64,000 nt of DNA from Haemophilus sp. C1 (lineage in GTDB: Bacteria > Pseudomonadota > Gammaproteobacteria > Enterobacterales > Pasteurellaceae). Under the pieces are notes generated by a model that saw only the letters and a program-made list of their open reading frames with translations, searched no databases and was not told where the DNA came from. This document shows, in pieces, positions 9,939-17,886 of the stretch (its first letter is position 1; the number at the start of each line of letters is the position of its first letter). The DNA is taken from contig NZ_LDVZ01000003.1 of the NCBI RefSeq assembly GCF_001276515.1, positions 1 through 64,000 of the forward strand, read 5' to 3'. A program made the translations under genes and the position numbers.

Positions 9939-11201
9939 TTAAAGTTTGACGACTTTCGCTTGTTTAATCATATTATCACCCACTTCAAGAATGGTAATTT
10001 GCAAGCCATCAATTTCGCAAACTGTGCCTTCATCGGGAATTTCTTCTAAGTGTTCGAGGATTAAACCATTAAACGTGCGGGCATCTTCTGTATCCAATTC
10101 CCAGTTAAACATTTTGTTGAGATCGCGTAGGTTGGCAGAGCCATCGATAATCATGGAACCATCAGATTGTTGCGTTACTTCCTCATCAATGCTTGGGGCA
10201 GTGGAAGTGGTAAAATCACCAACGATTTCTTCCAAAATATCTTCCAATGTCACAAGCCCTTTAATATCGCCGTATTCGTCTACCACTAAGCCAATGCGTT
10301 CTTTATTTGCACGGAAATTTGCAAGTTGCGTTTTTAATGGCGTGCTTTCAGGAATGAAATACACTTCATCCGCGGCACGAATTAAGGTTTCTTTGGTAAA
10401 TTCATTTTTTTCAAGGAGCAAGCGGAATGCTTCACGCATGCGCAAAATACCAAGTACTTGTTCATCAAGGCTGCCTTTGTAAAGCACCACTCGGTTATGT
10501 GCCGCATGATTGAGCTGGCGCATAATGGCTTTCCAATCATCATCAATATCAATGCCGCCGATTTCGTTGCGCGGAACCATAATGTCATCAACGGTGACGG
10601 TTTCCATATCTAAAATAGAAAGCAACATTTGTGGATGTTGTTCATCAGGCGTCGCTTCGCCCGCTTCTGATACGATACTACGAAGTTCCTCACGGCTAAT
10701 TACTTGTTTTTGCATATCGGGTTTTAATCCCACCAAATGCATTAATGATTTTGTAAAAATATTCATCAGCCAAACGAGCGGATAGAAGATTTTAAGTAAT
10801 ACCGTCAAAATATGGCTGGAAACAAAACCGACTTTTTCCGCGTGCATTGCAGCCACAGTTTTGGGGAAAATTTCAGAAAAGACAAGCATCACGAAAGTGA
10901 GCAAACCCGTTGCAATCGCCACGCCGGCATCACCGTATAAACGCATACCAATCATGGTCGCAATTGCCGATGCGCTGATATTCACAAGGTTATTAAAAAT
11001 AAGAATAAAGCTTAACAAGGTATCAGGCTTTTCTAGCAGTTTTTCTGCTTTTTGTGCGCCTTTATTGCCTTGTTCAGATAGAAAACGAAGACGATATTTA
11101 TTGAGAGAGAGTAGTCCGGTTTCTGAGCCGGAAAAATAGGCAGATAACACTAAACAGATAATGAGAATAATAAATAAAGTACTAAGGGGAATACTGTCCA
11201 A
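9939..11201 (-). CDS. CorC/YfjD-like CNNM membrane protein with CBS domains
   Basis: A protein of about 420 residues with an N-terminal DUF21 membrane domain (three to four hydrophobic segments in the first 180 residues, including LSAYFSGSETGLLSLNKYRL), two CBS domains (about 200-330, VDDIMVPRNEI and GLVVDEYGDIKGLVTLEDIL) and a C-terminal CorC/HlyC domain. Such proteins are linked to magnesium or cobalt efflux. The frame is open further upstream, but the best start is TTG 11201: AAAGGA lies eight bases ahead and the product then begins MDSIPLSTL. It converges with the Slam gene. Confidence 0.85.
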   Translation of the reverse strand: MDSIPLSTLFIILIICLVLSAYFSGSETGLLSLNKYRLRFLSEQGNKGAQKAEKLLEKPDTLLSFILIFNNLVNISASAIATMIGMRLYGDAGVAIATGLLTFVMLVFSEIFPKTVAAMHAEKVGFVSSHILTVLLKIFYPLVWLMNIFTKSLMHLVGLKPDMQKQVISREELRSIVSEAGEATPDEQHPQMLLSILDMETVTVDDIMVPRNEIGGIDIDDDWKAIMRQLNHAAHNRVVLYKGSLDEQVLGILRMREAFRLLLEKNEFTKETLIRAADEVYFIPESTPLKTQLANFRANKERIGLVVDEYGDIKGLVTLEDILEEIVGDFTTSTAPSIDEEVTQQSDGSMIIDGSANLRDLNKMFNWELDTEDARTFNGLILEHLEEIPDEGTVCEIDGLQITILEVGDNMIKQAKVVKL

Positions 11202-11230
11202 GGGAAAATCCTTTTGTTCGTTAATCAACA

Positions 11231-11260
11231 AAAAGTGCGGTCATTTTCACCGCACTTTTT
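11231..11260. repeat. Inverted pair of uptake sequences
   Basis: AAAAGTGCGGT and ACCGCACTTTTT lie head to head with a six-base spacer (tcattttca region). Unlike most such pairs here, it lies in a divergent gap, upstream of both flanking genes, so it is unlikely to be terminating either of them. Confidence 0.7.
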
Positions 11261-11438
11261 ACCTGTTATTTAATTTTGCTAAATCAAATGGCTACTAAAA
11301 TAGCCAAGAGTGAGCAGAATGATACCCGAAATTGGCTAAATAATCATTCTTTTTCCTTATCTCCTATGCTTTCTTTATGAAATCGCCTATTCAAAAAGCC
11401 ATTTTCATTTGAAATGATGAAAAACGCCTAAATTTCGG

Positions 11439-11444
11439 TATAAT
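11439..11444 (+). promoter_or_regulatory. Consensus -10 of the ffh promoter
   Basis: A perfect TATAAT followed by CAGCGCA, 37 bases before the ffh start. The same TATAATCAGCGCA string occurs before the YciO-like gene at about 23548. Confidence 0.6.
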
Positions 11445-11480
11445 CAGCGCAATTTTTTAAGAAAAACAGGATTGTTAGCC

Positions 11481-12869
11481 ATGTTTGAGAATTTATCGGA
11501 TCGCCTTTCCAAAACTTTACGTAATATCACAGGAAAAGGCCGTTTAACGGAAGATAATATTAAAGAAACCTTACGCGAAGTGCGTATGGCATTACTTGAA
11601 GCAGATGTTGCTTTACCTGTGGTGCGTGAATTTATCGCAAAAGTAAAAGAAAGTGCGCTTGGGGAAGAAGTCAATAAAAGTTTAACGCCGGGGCAAGAGT
11701 TCTTAAAAATCGTTCAGCGTGAGCTTGAAAAAGCCATGGGCGAAGCGAATGAGAGTTTAAACCTTGCAACCCAACCACCTGCAGTTATCTTAATGGCAGG
11801 TTTACAAGGGGCGGGTAAAACCACCAGCGTAGGTAAATTGGCAAAATTCTTGCGTGAACGCCATAAAAAGAAAGTGTTAGTGGTGTCTGCCGACGTATAT
11901 CGCCCAGCTGCGATTAAGCAACTTGAAACCTTGGCTCAATCCGTTGGCGTGGATTTTTTCCCATCGGATGTCAAACAAAATCCAGTTGATATTGCTAAAG
12001 CGGCGCTTGCTGATGCAAAACTGAAATTCTATGATGTGTTGATTGTGGATACGGCGGGTCGCCTACACGTTGATACGGAAATGATGGATGAAATCAAGCA
12101 AGTCCATGCAGCATTAAATCCAATCGAAACTCTTTTCACTGTTGATGCGATGACTGGTCAAGATGCGGCAAATACAGCAAAAGCCTTTAATGAAGCATTG
12201 CCGCTTACAGGGGTTATTTTGACGAAAGTGGACGGTGATGCGCGCGGTGGTGCAGCGTTATCGATTCGCCAAATCACAGGTAAACCAATCAAATTCTTGG
12301 GTGTGGGTGAGAACACAGAAGCACTTGAGCCTTTCCATCCCGATCGTGTCGCTTCCCGTATTTTGGGCATGGGCGATGTACTTTCCCTTATCGAAGATCT
12401 TGAACGTTCTGTTGACCGTGAAAAAGCAGAAAAAATGGCACAGAAATTCAAGAAAGGCGATGATTTCACTTTAGATGATTTCCGCGAGCAGCTTATTGAA
12501 ATGAAAAAAATGGGCGGAATGATGTCTATGCTTGAGAAATTACCGGGTGCCAAAAATTTGCCTGATCATGTTAAAAATCAAGTAGATGACAAAATGTTTA
12601 TCAAAATGGAAGCGATCATTAATTCCATGACCTTAAAAGAACGCGCCAATCCAGATATTATCAAAGGATCTCGCCGTCGTCGTATTGCATTAGGTTCTGG
12701 CACTCAAGTGCAAGATGTTAATAAATTACTTAAACAATTCGATGAAATGCAACGTATGATGAAGAAAATGCGTAAAGGCGGCATGGCTAAAATGATGCGT
12801 GGAATGCAAGGCTTAATGGGCGGAGGCTTAGGCGGTCTTGGTGGTTTAGGCGGAATGTTTAAACGATAA
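11481..12869 (+). CDS. ffh: Signal recognition particle protein Ffh
   Basis: GTPase subunit of the signal recognition particle, which binds 4.5S RNA and signal sequences of nascent membrane proteins and delivers ribosomes to FtsY. The 462-residue product from ATG 11481 has an N-domain (1-90), a G-domain with the P-loop GLQGAGKTT, the DTAGR and TKVDGDARGG motifs, and a C-terminal methionine-rich M-domain ending in a Gly-rich tail. AGGA precedes the start at the right distance. A uptake-sequence terminator follows the stop. Confidence 0.98.
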   Translation: MFENLSDRLSKTLRNITGKGRLTEDNIKETLREVRMALLEADVALPVVREFIAKVKESALGEEVNKSLTPGQEFLKIVQRELEKAMGEANESLNLATQPPAVILMAGLQGAGKTTSVGKLAKFLRERHKKKVLVVSADVYRPAAIKQLETLAQSVGVDFFPSDVKQNPVDIAKAALADAKLKFYDVLIVDTAGRLHVDTEMMDEIKQVHAALNPIETLFTVDAMTGQDAANTAKAFNEALPLTGVILTKVDGDARGGAALSIRQITGKPIKFLGVGENTEALEPFHPDRVASRILGMGDVLSLIEDLERSVDREKAEKMAQKFKKGDDFTLDDFREQLIEMKKMGGMMSMLEKLPGAKNLPDHVKNQVDDKMFIKMEAIINSMTLKERANPDIIKGSRRRRIALGSGTQVQDVNKLLKQFDEMQRMMKKMRKGGMAKMMRGMQGLMGGGLGGLGGLGGMFKR

Positions 12870-12880
12870 TTTCAGAAGAT

Positions 12881-12923
12881 AAAAGTGCGGAAAAAAATAA
12901 ATATTTTTACCGCACTTTTGTAT
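12881..12923. terminator. Uptake-sequence terminator between ffh and the NIF3-like gene
   Basis: AAAAGTGCGG at 12881-12890 and CCGCACTTTT at 12910-12919 form a 10-bp stem with flanking A and T runs, between convergent genes. Confidence 0.85.
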
Positions 12924-12924
12924 T

Positions 12925-13680
12925 TTATGCTGGATTATCTATATCTTTAAATTCTACATCAAAGCCATATTCTTTTGCCAACCATTCGCCTAATGCCTTG
13001 ATGCCATATCGTTCTGTTGCGTGATGGCCGGCAGAGAAGAAATGTAATCCTTGCTCACGGGCAGAATGAATCGTTTGTTCTGACACTTCACCAGTAATAA
13101 ATGCGTCGCAGCCTTGTTCTGCCGCAAGATCAATATAACCTTGTCCGCCACCGGTACAGATGCCAATTTTTCGGATTAAGTGCGGTCCGTTTTCAATGCA
13201 AATTAATGGTTTTCGATTTAACACTTTTTCTATTTTTTCTGCAAAGTCTTTACCTGTAATAGGTTCTTTTAATTCGCCCCAAACAGGGATACTCACAGAG
13301 CCTTTTTCTAATGGTTGTAAATTTTCAATGTCGAGCAGTTTGGATAATTGCGCATTGTTGCCTAATTCTGGGTGCACATCTAATGGCAAATGATAGCCAT
13401 ATAAATTAATGTCGTTCACTAAAAGGGCTTTAATTCGCTTGCCTTTCATTCCTCGAATACAAGGGTTTTCACTTTTCCAAAAATAGCCGTGATGAACCAA
13501 AATCGCATCGGCGTTTTGACTGATTGCGTAATCAATTAGAGCCTGACTCGCCGTTACGCCAGTAATGATTTTTTTGATTTCTGTTTTACCTTCGACTTGT
13601 AAGCCGTTGGGCGCATAGTCATTGATTTTATCGGAAGAAAGTTTTTGATTAATGAGTTGTTCAAGTTCGAGATTATTCAT
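12925..13680 (-). CDS. NIF3/YbgI-family metal-binding protein
   Basis: A 251-residue cytosolic protein of the NIF3 (YbgI/DUF34) family, toroidal dinuclear-metal proteins sometimes annotated as GTP cyclohydrolase I type 2 without good support. Metal-ligand segments are visible: ILVHHGYFW near residue 63, a LPLDVHPELGNN stretch, and the C-terminal SAGHHATERYG. Length is normal. The start at ATG 13680 is preceded at a short distance by the terminator of the small-RNA candidate, so that element could also act as a leader attenuator for this gene. Confidence 0.9.
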   Translation of the reverse strand: MNNLELEQLINQKLSSDKINDYAPNGLQVEGKTEIKKIITGVTASQALIDYAISQNADAILVHHGYFWKSENPCIRGMKGKRIKALLVNDINLYGYHLPLDVHPELGNNAQLSKLLDIENLQPLEKGSVSIPVWGELKEPITGKDFAEKIEKVLNRKPLICIENGPHLIRKIGICTGGGQGYIDLAAEQGCDAFITGEVSEQTIHSAREQGLHFFSAGHHATERYGIKALGEWLAKEYGFDVEFKDIDNPA

Positions 13681-13725
13681 AATTGATCGTTAATTGGAAA
13701 AAGTTGAGATATGGTACAAAATTCC

Positions 13726-13808
13726 AAAAAAAATGGCTAGTGCGAAGGAGTGGGGGAATGCACTAGCCAAGTTTCATTACTATTAAATTACTATCTAGTA
13801 TCTAAAAC
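13726..13808 (-). ncRNA. Candidate small RNA, about 83 nt, with C-rich terminator loop
   Basis: On the minus strand TTGATC (13843-13838), a 16-base spacer and a perfect TATAAT (13821-13816) form a good sigma-70 promoter. About 40 bases downstream the transcript ends in a strong intrinsic terminator: GGCTAGTGC and GCACTAGCC form a 9-bp stem followed by eight T. The loop reads ATTCCCCCACTCCTTC, a C-rich single strand able to pair with Shine-Dalgarno sequences. No reading frame is evident in between. It may be a trans-acting small RNA or an attenuated leader for the NIF3-like gene 46 bases further on. I match it to no known family. Confidence 0.6.
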
Positions 13809-13993
13809 AGGATTCATTATATACATAAATTTATAGCGATCAAGGGGAAATAAGAAATTTTTTATTTTATTTAAAGTGCGGTTTAAATTTCTTACGTTTT
13901 TTAATAGTTCAATAAGTCAAATTTATCAGCAAAGAAGAGAAGCTTGGCTTTGGCGAGAGGTGTTAATGATGGTAAGGAAAGCAAAATATTTCG

Positions 13994-14021
13994 TTGGGAT
14001 GTGGCGTCGTTGTGCTACAAT
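13994..14021 (+). promoter_or_regulatory. Promoter of the small lipoprotein gene
   Basis: TTGGGA and TACAAT are separated by 16 bases, about 35 bases upstream of the lipoprotein start codon. Confidence 0.5.
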
Positions 14022-14056
14022 TCACAGGTTTTTTAATTTAGCAAAAAGGTTTACTT

Positions 14057-14200
14057 ATGAAAAAATGGTTATTCATTATCGCAGGCGCATTGATTATTTC
14101 AGCTTGCGCAAATAAGGATGTGTATTTTAACGGCGCAGAAGGTTCTCATTCAGGTGTTAAATTTGATAAAGATTCTCGTCAATGGGGACTAAATCAATAA
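14057..14200 (+). CDS. Small lipoprotein, 47 residues
   Basis: ATG 14057 is preceded by AAAGG and opens a 47-codon frame. The product starts MKKWLFIIAGALIISACANK, a lipoprotein signal peptide with lipobox I-S-A-C and Cys17 as the modified residue, leaving a mature peptide of about 31 residues that ends SRQWGLNQ. It has its own promoter and a terminator follows, so it is very likely expressed. Asn at +3 does not suggest inner-membrane retention, so the outer membrane is likely. Function unknown. Confidence 0.75.
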   Translation: MKKWLFIIAGALIISACANKDVYFNGAEGSHSGVKFDKDSRQWGLNQ

Positions 14201-14217
14201 AAAGTGCGGTTATAAAG

Positions 14218-14250
14218 AAGCCTATTTTACATTGTAGATAGGCTTTTATT
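14218..14250 (+). terminator. Terminator after the small lipoprotein gene
   Basis: AAGCCTAT and ATAGGCTT form an 8-bp stem around a 12-base loop, followed by TTATTATTT. Confidence 0.75.
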
Positions 14251-14305
14251 ATTTAGATTTTTTAGTTTTCGCACTTATTGCGGCTATCAATAAAATTTCA
14301 TAATT

Positions 14306-14689
14306 TTATTTTGATTTTAATAGCTCAATAATCTCTTTTAATGCCTTAATTTCATCGTCTTTTTGAGCTAATAAGGTATCTTTCATTGCCAGTAAACTAT
14401 TTAATTTTTTATTTTCTGCTGCAAGAATATTACTTACACCAAAATAACTATTATTATTTGTGTGATCACCAATACTAAAGAAAAATGATTTATCTTGGGC
14501 AGTAATCAACTCGCCCATATCAATATTAAACACATTCGCAATTTGCTGTAATTTATCTAAATTAATGCTGCTTTGTCCACGCTCAATTTTGGCATATCCA
14601 TTCGGTGACATTGAAAGCTTCTCCGCCATTTCTTCTTGCGACCATTGATTGATTTCTCTCATTACGCGAATTTTATCGTAGACTTCCAT
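14306..14689 (-). CDS. XRE-family transcriptional regulator
   Basis: A 127-residue cytosolic DNA-binding protein. Residues 5-60 form a Cro/CI-type helix-turn-helix (NQWSQEEMAEKLSMSPNGYAKIERGQ), and the C-terminal 40 residues form a leucine-rich coiled coil (AAENKKLNSLLAMKDTLLAQ onward), suited to dimerisation. It is divergent from the autotransporter, and the shared 193-base gap holds an inverted repeat. Regulation of itself and of the autotransporter is plausible but inferred from position only. Such regulators are common in accessory Haemophilus DNA. Confidence 0.85.
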   Translation of the reverse strand: MEVYDKIRVMREINQWSQEEMAEKLSMSPNGYAKIERGQSSINLDKLQQIANVFNIDMGELITAQDKSFFFSIGDHTNNNSYFGVSNILAAENKKLNSLLAMKDTLLAQKDDEIKALKEIIELLKSK

Positions 14690-14751
14690 TTTATTTCCTT
14701 AAAGTGCGGTTTTACACATTGTTAGGTTAGTTTTTAATATTACTTGTTTAT

Positions 14752-14795
14752 GGTAAAAATTTCCTTGAAGTATATCATTTAGACAATTTTTATCC
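14752..14795. promoter_or_regulatory. Imperfect inverted repeat in the XRE/autotransporter gap
   Basis: GGTAAAAATT at 14752-14761 and AATTTTTATCC at 14785-14795 are near-perfect inverted copies 23 bases apart. They could be paired half-sites of a regulator such as the adjacent XRE protein. Weak evidence because the arms are AT-rich. Confidence 0.3.
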
Positions 14796-14882
14796 AAAAT
14801 TTTATGGAGTCTTTGATGATTAATAATCAGGGTAAGGTAATTCTATTCCACCTGAAAAAATTTCATCTTTAAGTAAAAAATA

Positions 14883-17807
14883 ATGAAACATTGTAAAAAT
14901 TCCCTTCTTATGAGAAATCGAAAAATCTTATTTATTCTTTTAATTCCTTTAGTTGCACAAGGAAAAGTCATTGAAGAGTCGGGCTATACCTTAGTACATT
15001 CACAAACAGGGGATACAATAGAATATACCTACGATGCCGCTACCAAAGACAAACCCTTAAATTCCCTCATCATTGCCGCCAACGGCGGTACGAACAACAT
15101 TACGATAAAAGGCAAATTGGCAGACGGCTCTGCCGATGCCCCGCCGACGATTGACAATAACTCGATTGGAGGAAATATAAATAAAAACAGTTACAGGTAC
15201 ACATTGGGGTCGCGTCATATCGGCGCGGTGATCTTGGTGGATCAAAGCTATGAGGGCGAAAACAAGGTTACTTTTGAAAACGTAACCATAGCCGCCCATA
15301 ACGCGAATGTCGGCATTTTGTCTGATGATAAGAGTGAATCCGCAAGCTTGGCGCCGGCGACGCTTACCTTTAAAGGGCGCAACACCATCAATGTAGATGC
15401 GGACTTAAATGCCAACTCTAGTAACGACGGTATCCTATTGTTTAATAATGGTGAAAAAATGGGGAACTATCATTTTGTCTCCGAAGAAGGCTCGACGCTG
15501 AATATCAACATCAAATCAGGAAAAGATAGAGGACAGGGCATTACCGCCAACCACTATAGTAGCACCAAACCCAACCCTGATTTTCCAAGCATCACCACGA
15601 TGGAGTTCAAGGGCGATGTGAATATTAAAATCGATAGGAACGGACAGGACGAGGCGGAAAACAACGGTTTTGGCTTCTATTCAAGCAACAGCAGAGGCAA
15701 TAAGAAGCAGATTCCGCAAGGCTCCAAAATGGAAGCGATTTTCCGTGGGAATGTCGATATCGTTGCAACGCCGGTTTATGACGGGCAAGGCAGACCGAAA
15801 AGCATAGGCAGCGCGTTTGCGATTGACGGGAAATACAGCAAAGTCGAGGTTGTCGGTGGGGAAGACAAGGTTGTCAAAATCAAAGGCGATATTTTCGCCT
15901 ACAACGGCGGCAGCGTGAGCGTAAACCTCGCCAACAAAGATTCTTATTTTGAAGGGGAAGCCCATATCGGGAAAAGGAGCTTTGCCAAAGGGAAAGATAT
16001 GTTTGCCTTAACCGTGGATGCGGACGGATATGAATTAGCCCCCGATACAGAGTCGATTGAAAAGAAAAAGAAACTGCTGAATTCTAGGCAGAAAGCATTG
16101 CCACAAAGAAAAAAATCTTTGGATAACGTAAATAAAAAATTGGATGAAGAAAATAAAGAATTGGATAAACTAAAGAAAGAATTGGCTGAATCAGGTGAAA
16201 ATGAAAAGAGAAAAGAACTAGAAAAAAAAGTAGCATTGCTAGAGCACAGAATTCAGAACAGAAAAAGGCAAATAGAACGTCTAAAAGAAGACATAGAAGC
16301 GGTTGCGGTACTCGAAGAAGAAATCAAAAGATCTGAAGAGTTCTTCGATGAAAACGGTTGGATTAAAGACAGCGCAATCGACGACAAAACAAAAAACACC
16401 GTCAACCTCAAAATGAGCAACGGCGCGCGCTGGACGGTTACCAATGATTCGATGCTGAAAGAGTTGGATTTGTCGGAAGACGCGCAGGTCGAATTTAGCG
16501 ACAACAATAAATTCGTCAAAGTGTCCGTGAGCAATCTCAAGGGCGACGGCGGCGTGTTCAAAATGTACGGCGACATCGTCAAAGGCGAATCGGACAAGCT
16601 GATTACCCGAAAAGGCAGCGAAGGGACGCATATTATTGAATATGAAGATAAAGATAAAGCGACTGCGAAAACAACAGGAAAGGAATACCTTAAACTTGTT
16701 GAAAATAGAGGCGATAAAAAAGATAACAAAGCGATTTATAAACTGAATGTCCGCTGTACCGAACAAGGGGCTTACTGTTTTTCCATAGGCGAATCTACAG
16801 ATTCTAAAATAGTCGATATTAAGGCTGACAATAAATACGATTTCTATCTTTATCCAGCCACTTTGAGTTCATGGGCTCAGGCTGCAGTGGTGTTGAATGA
16901 TTTAATCTATCAATCTAATTTAACTTTAACTGAAAGTTTACATCAACGTTTGGGAGAGGTTCATTTCAATAAAGAGATTGTTAAACAACAAAATGTTTGG
17001 GTTAAATCTCTTGGTGGCGAATATGTCGGAACAGAAACTGTGAAAGTGAGAGGATACACAAATCGTTATCGTGGATTAAAAGCAGGTTATGATTGGATTA
17101 AAGCAAGAGGAAATTGGATTAATTACAACGGGCTCTCATTTGGATACATCAATTCAACTGCACGATTGAACACATTTGGTGGAAAAATTCATATTTATGG
17201 TAAAGAGTTAGGTTTATATTCTGCTTGGCTAAACAAAGAAAACGATCTGTATTTGGATTTTTGGGCAAAAGCTATTAGATATCGTGGTGGCTATAATGTA
17301 ATTAATTATTCAAATAAAGACATTACATCTCCAAACATCATGGCGTCTACATACATTTTTTCTTCTGAAATGGGGAAACGTTTTAACCTAAGCCAAAATG
17401 CTGAACGTGTTATTTATTTCCAACCAGAAGCACAATTAAGTTATCACGCTACGAATGGCTATTCATTTAAAACCTCACATGATGCAAGCGTTAAAACAGA
17501 AAGAATGCGTAGTTTAGTGGGGAGAATTGGTTTTCGTGCGGGGATAGATTATTTCAAAGAAAAAAATCTACATCCTTATGTCAAGCTAATGTATGAAAGA
17601 GAATTTTTAGGTGAAATGCAACACACATTTAATGAAGTTGCAGTTGAGAGATTCAGTAATAAAGGGAGTTGGTGGGTTTATGGTTTTGGGCTCTCTTATA
17701 TGAATAAAGCGAAAAATACGCAACTCTATTTCGAGGCACAACGTTCTTCAACGCATAACTTTAAACAAAATTGGCAAGCTCATCTTGGTGTAAGATACTT
17801 GTTCTAA
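14883..17807 (+). CDS. Autotransporter (type Va) with mosaic passenger and coiled-coil insert
   Basis: A 974-residue autotransporter. A signal peptide (VAQG cleavage region, about residues 1-31) leads into a beta-helix-like passenger rich in Gly, Asn and Thr (about 32-400), a lysine/glutamate coiled coil (about 395-485), more passenger, and a C-terminal barrel (about 690-974) ending GVRYLF. No catalytic serine-protease motif is visible, so adhesin or biofilm roles fit better than protease. Base composition changes along the gene: 15.0-16.05 kb and 16.35-16.62 kb are GC-rich with Neisseria-like codons, whereas the coiled coil and the barrel are AT-rich like the host. It may belong with the Lav/AutB/Las group shared by Haemophilus and Neisseria, which I could not verify. 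No tetranucleotide repeat is present at its 5' end. Confidence 0.85.
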   Translation: MKHCKNSLLMRNRKILFILLIPLVAQGKVIEESGYTLVHSQTGDTIEYTYDAATKDKPLNSLIIAANGGTNNITIKGKLADGSADAPPTIDNNSIGGNINKNSYRYTLGSRHIGAVILVDQSYEGENKVTFENVTIAAHNANVGILSDDKSESASLAPATLTFKGRNTINVDADLNANSSNDGILLFNNGEKMGNYHFVSEEGSTLNINIKSGKDRGQGITANHYSSTKPNPDFPSITTMEFKGDVNIKIDRNGQDEAENNGFGFYSSNSRGNKKQIPQGSKMEAIFRGNVDIVATPVYDGQGRPKSIGSAFAIDGKYSKVEVVGGEDKVVKIKGDIFAYNGGSVSVNLANKDSYFEGEAHIGKRSFAKGKDMFALTVDADGYELAPDTESIEKKKKLLNSRQKALPQRKKSLDNVNKKLDEENKELDKLKKELAESGENEKRKELEKKVALLEHRIQNRKRQIERLKEDIEAVAVLEEEIKRSEEFFDENGWIKDSAIDDKTKNTVNLKMSNGARWTVTNDSMLKELDLSEDAQVEFSDNNKFVKVSVSNLKGDGGVFKMYGDIVKGESDKLITRKGSEGTHIIEYEDKDKATAKTTGKEYLKLVENRGDKKDNKAIYKLNVRCTEQGAYCFSIGESTDSKIVDIKADNKYDFYLYPATLSSWAQAAVVLNDLIYQSNLTLTESLHQRLGEVHFNKEIVKQQNVWVKSLGGEYVGTETVKVRGYTNRYRGLKAGYDWIKARGNWINYNGLSFGYINSTARLNTFGGKIHIYGKELGLYSAWLNKENDLYLDFWAKAIRYRGGYNVINYSNKDITSPNIMASTYIFSSEMGKRFNLSQNAERVIYFQPEAQLSYHATNGYSFKTSHDASVKTERMRSLVGRIGFRAGIDYFKEKNLHPYVKLMYEREFLGEMQHTFNEVAVERFSNKGSWWVYGFGLSYMNKAKNTQLYFEAQRSSTHNFKQNWQAHLGVRYLF

Positions 17808-17840
17808 TTAATGTTTCATATTTACGTTCCATAAAAATAG

Positions 17841-17877
17841 AGCGATAACTTTTAGGAGAGTTATCGCTTTTTTATTT
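17841..17877. terminator. Bidirectional terminator between autotransporter and ilvE
   Basis: AGCGATAACT and AGTTATCGCT form a 10-bp stem with an 8-base loop, followed by a T-run, between convergent genes. Confidence 0.9.
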
Positions 17878-17886
17878 CAGGAAAAA

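Noticed and set aside
13876..14115. Frame of 79 codons before the small lipoprotein
   Set aside because: It overlaps the lipoprotein start region in another frame and crosses its promoter; low-complexity antisense-like protein.
14883..14960. Phase-variation repeats at the autotransporter 5' end, as in Lav/AutB
   Set aside because: No AAGC/GCAA tetranucleotide array or other simple repeat is present in or before the first 30 codons.
15057..16766. Several minus-strand frames of 80-161 codons inside the autotransporter
   Set aside because: They arise from the GC-rich composition of the passenger; none has a start context or recognisable protein.
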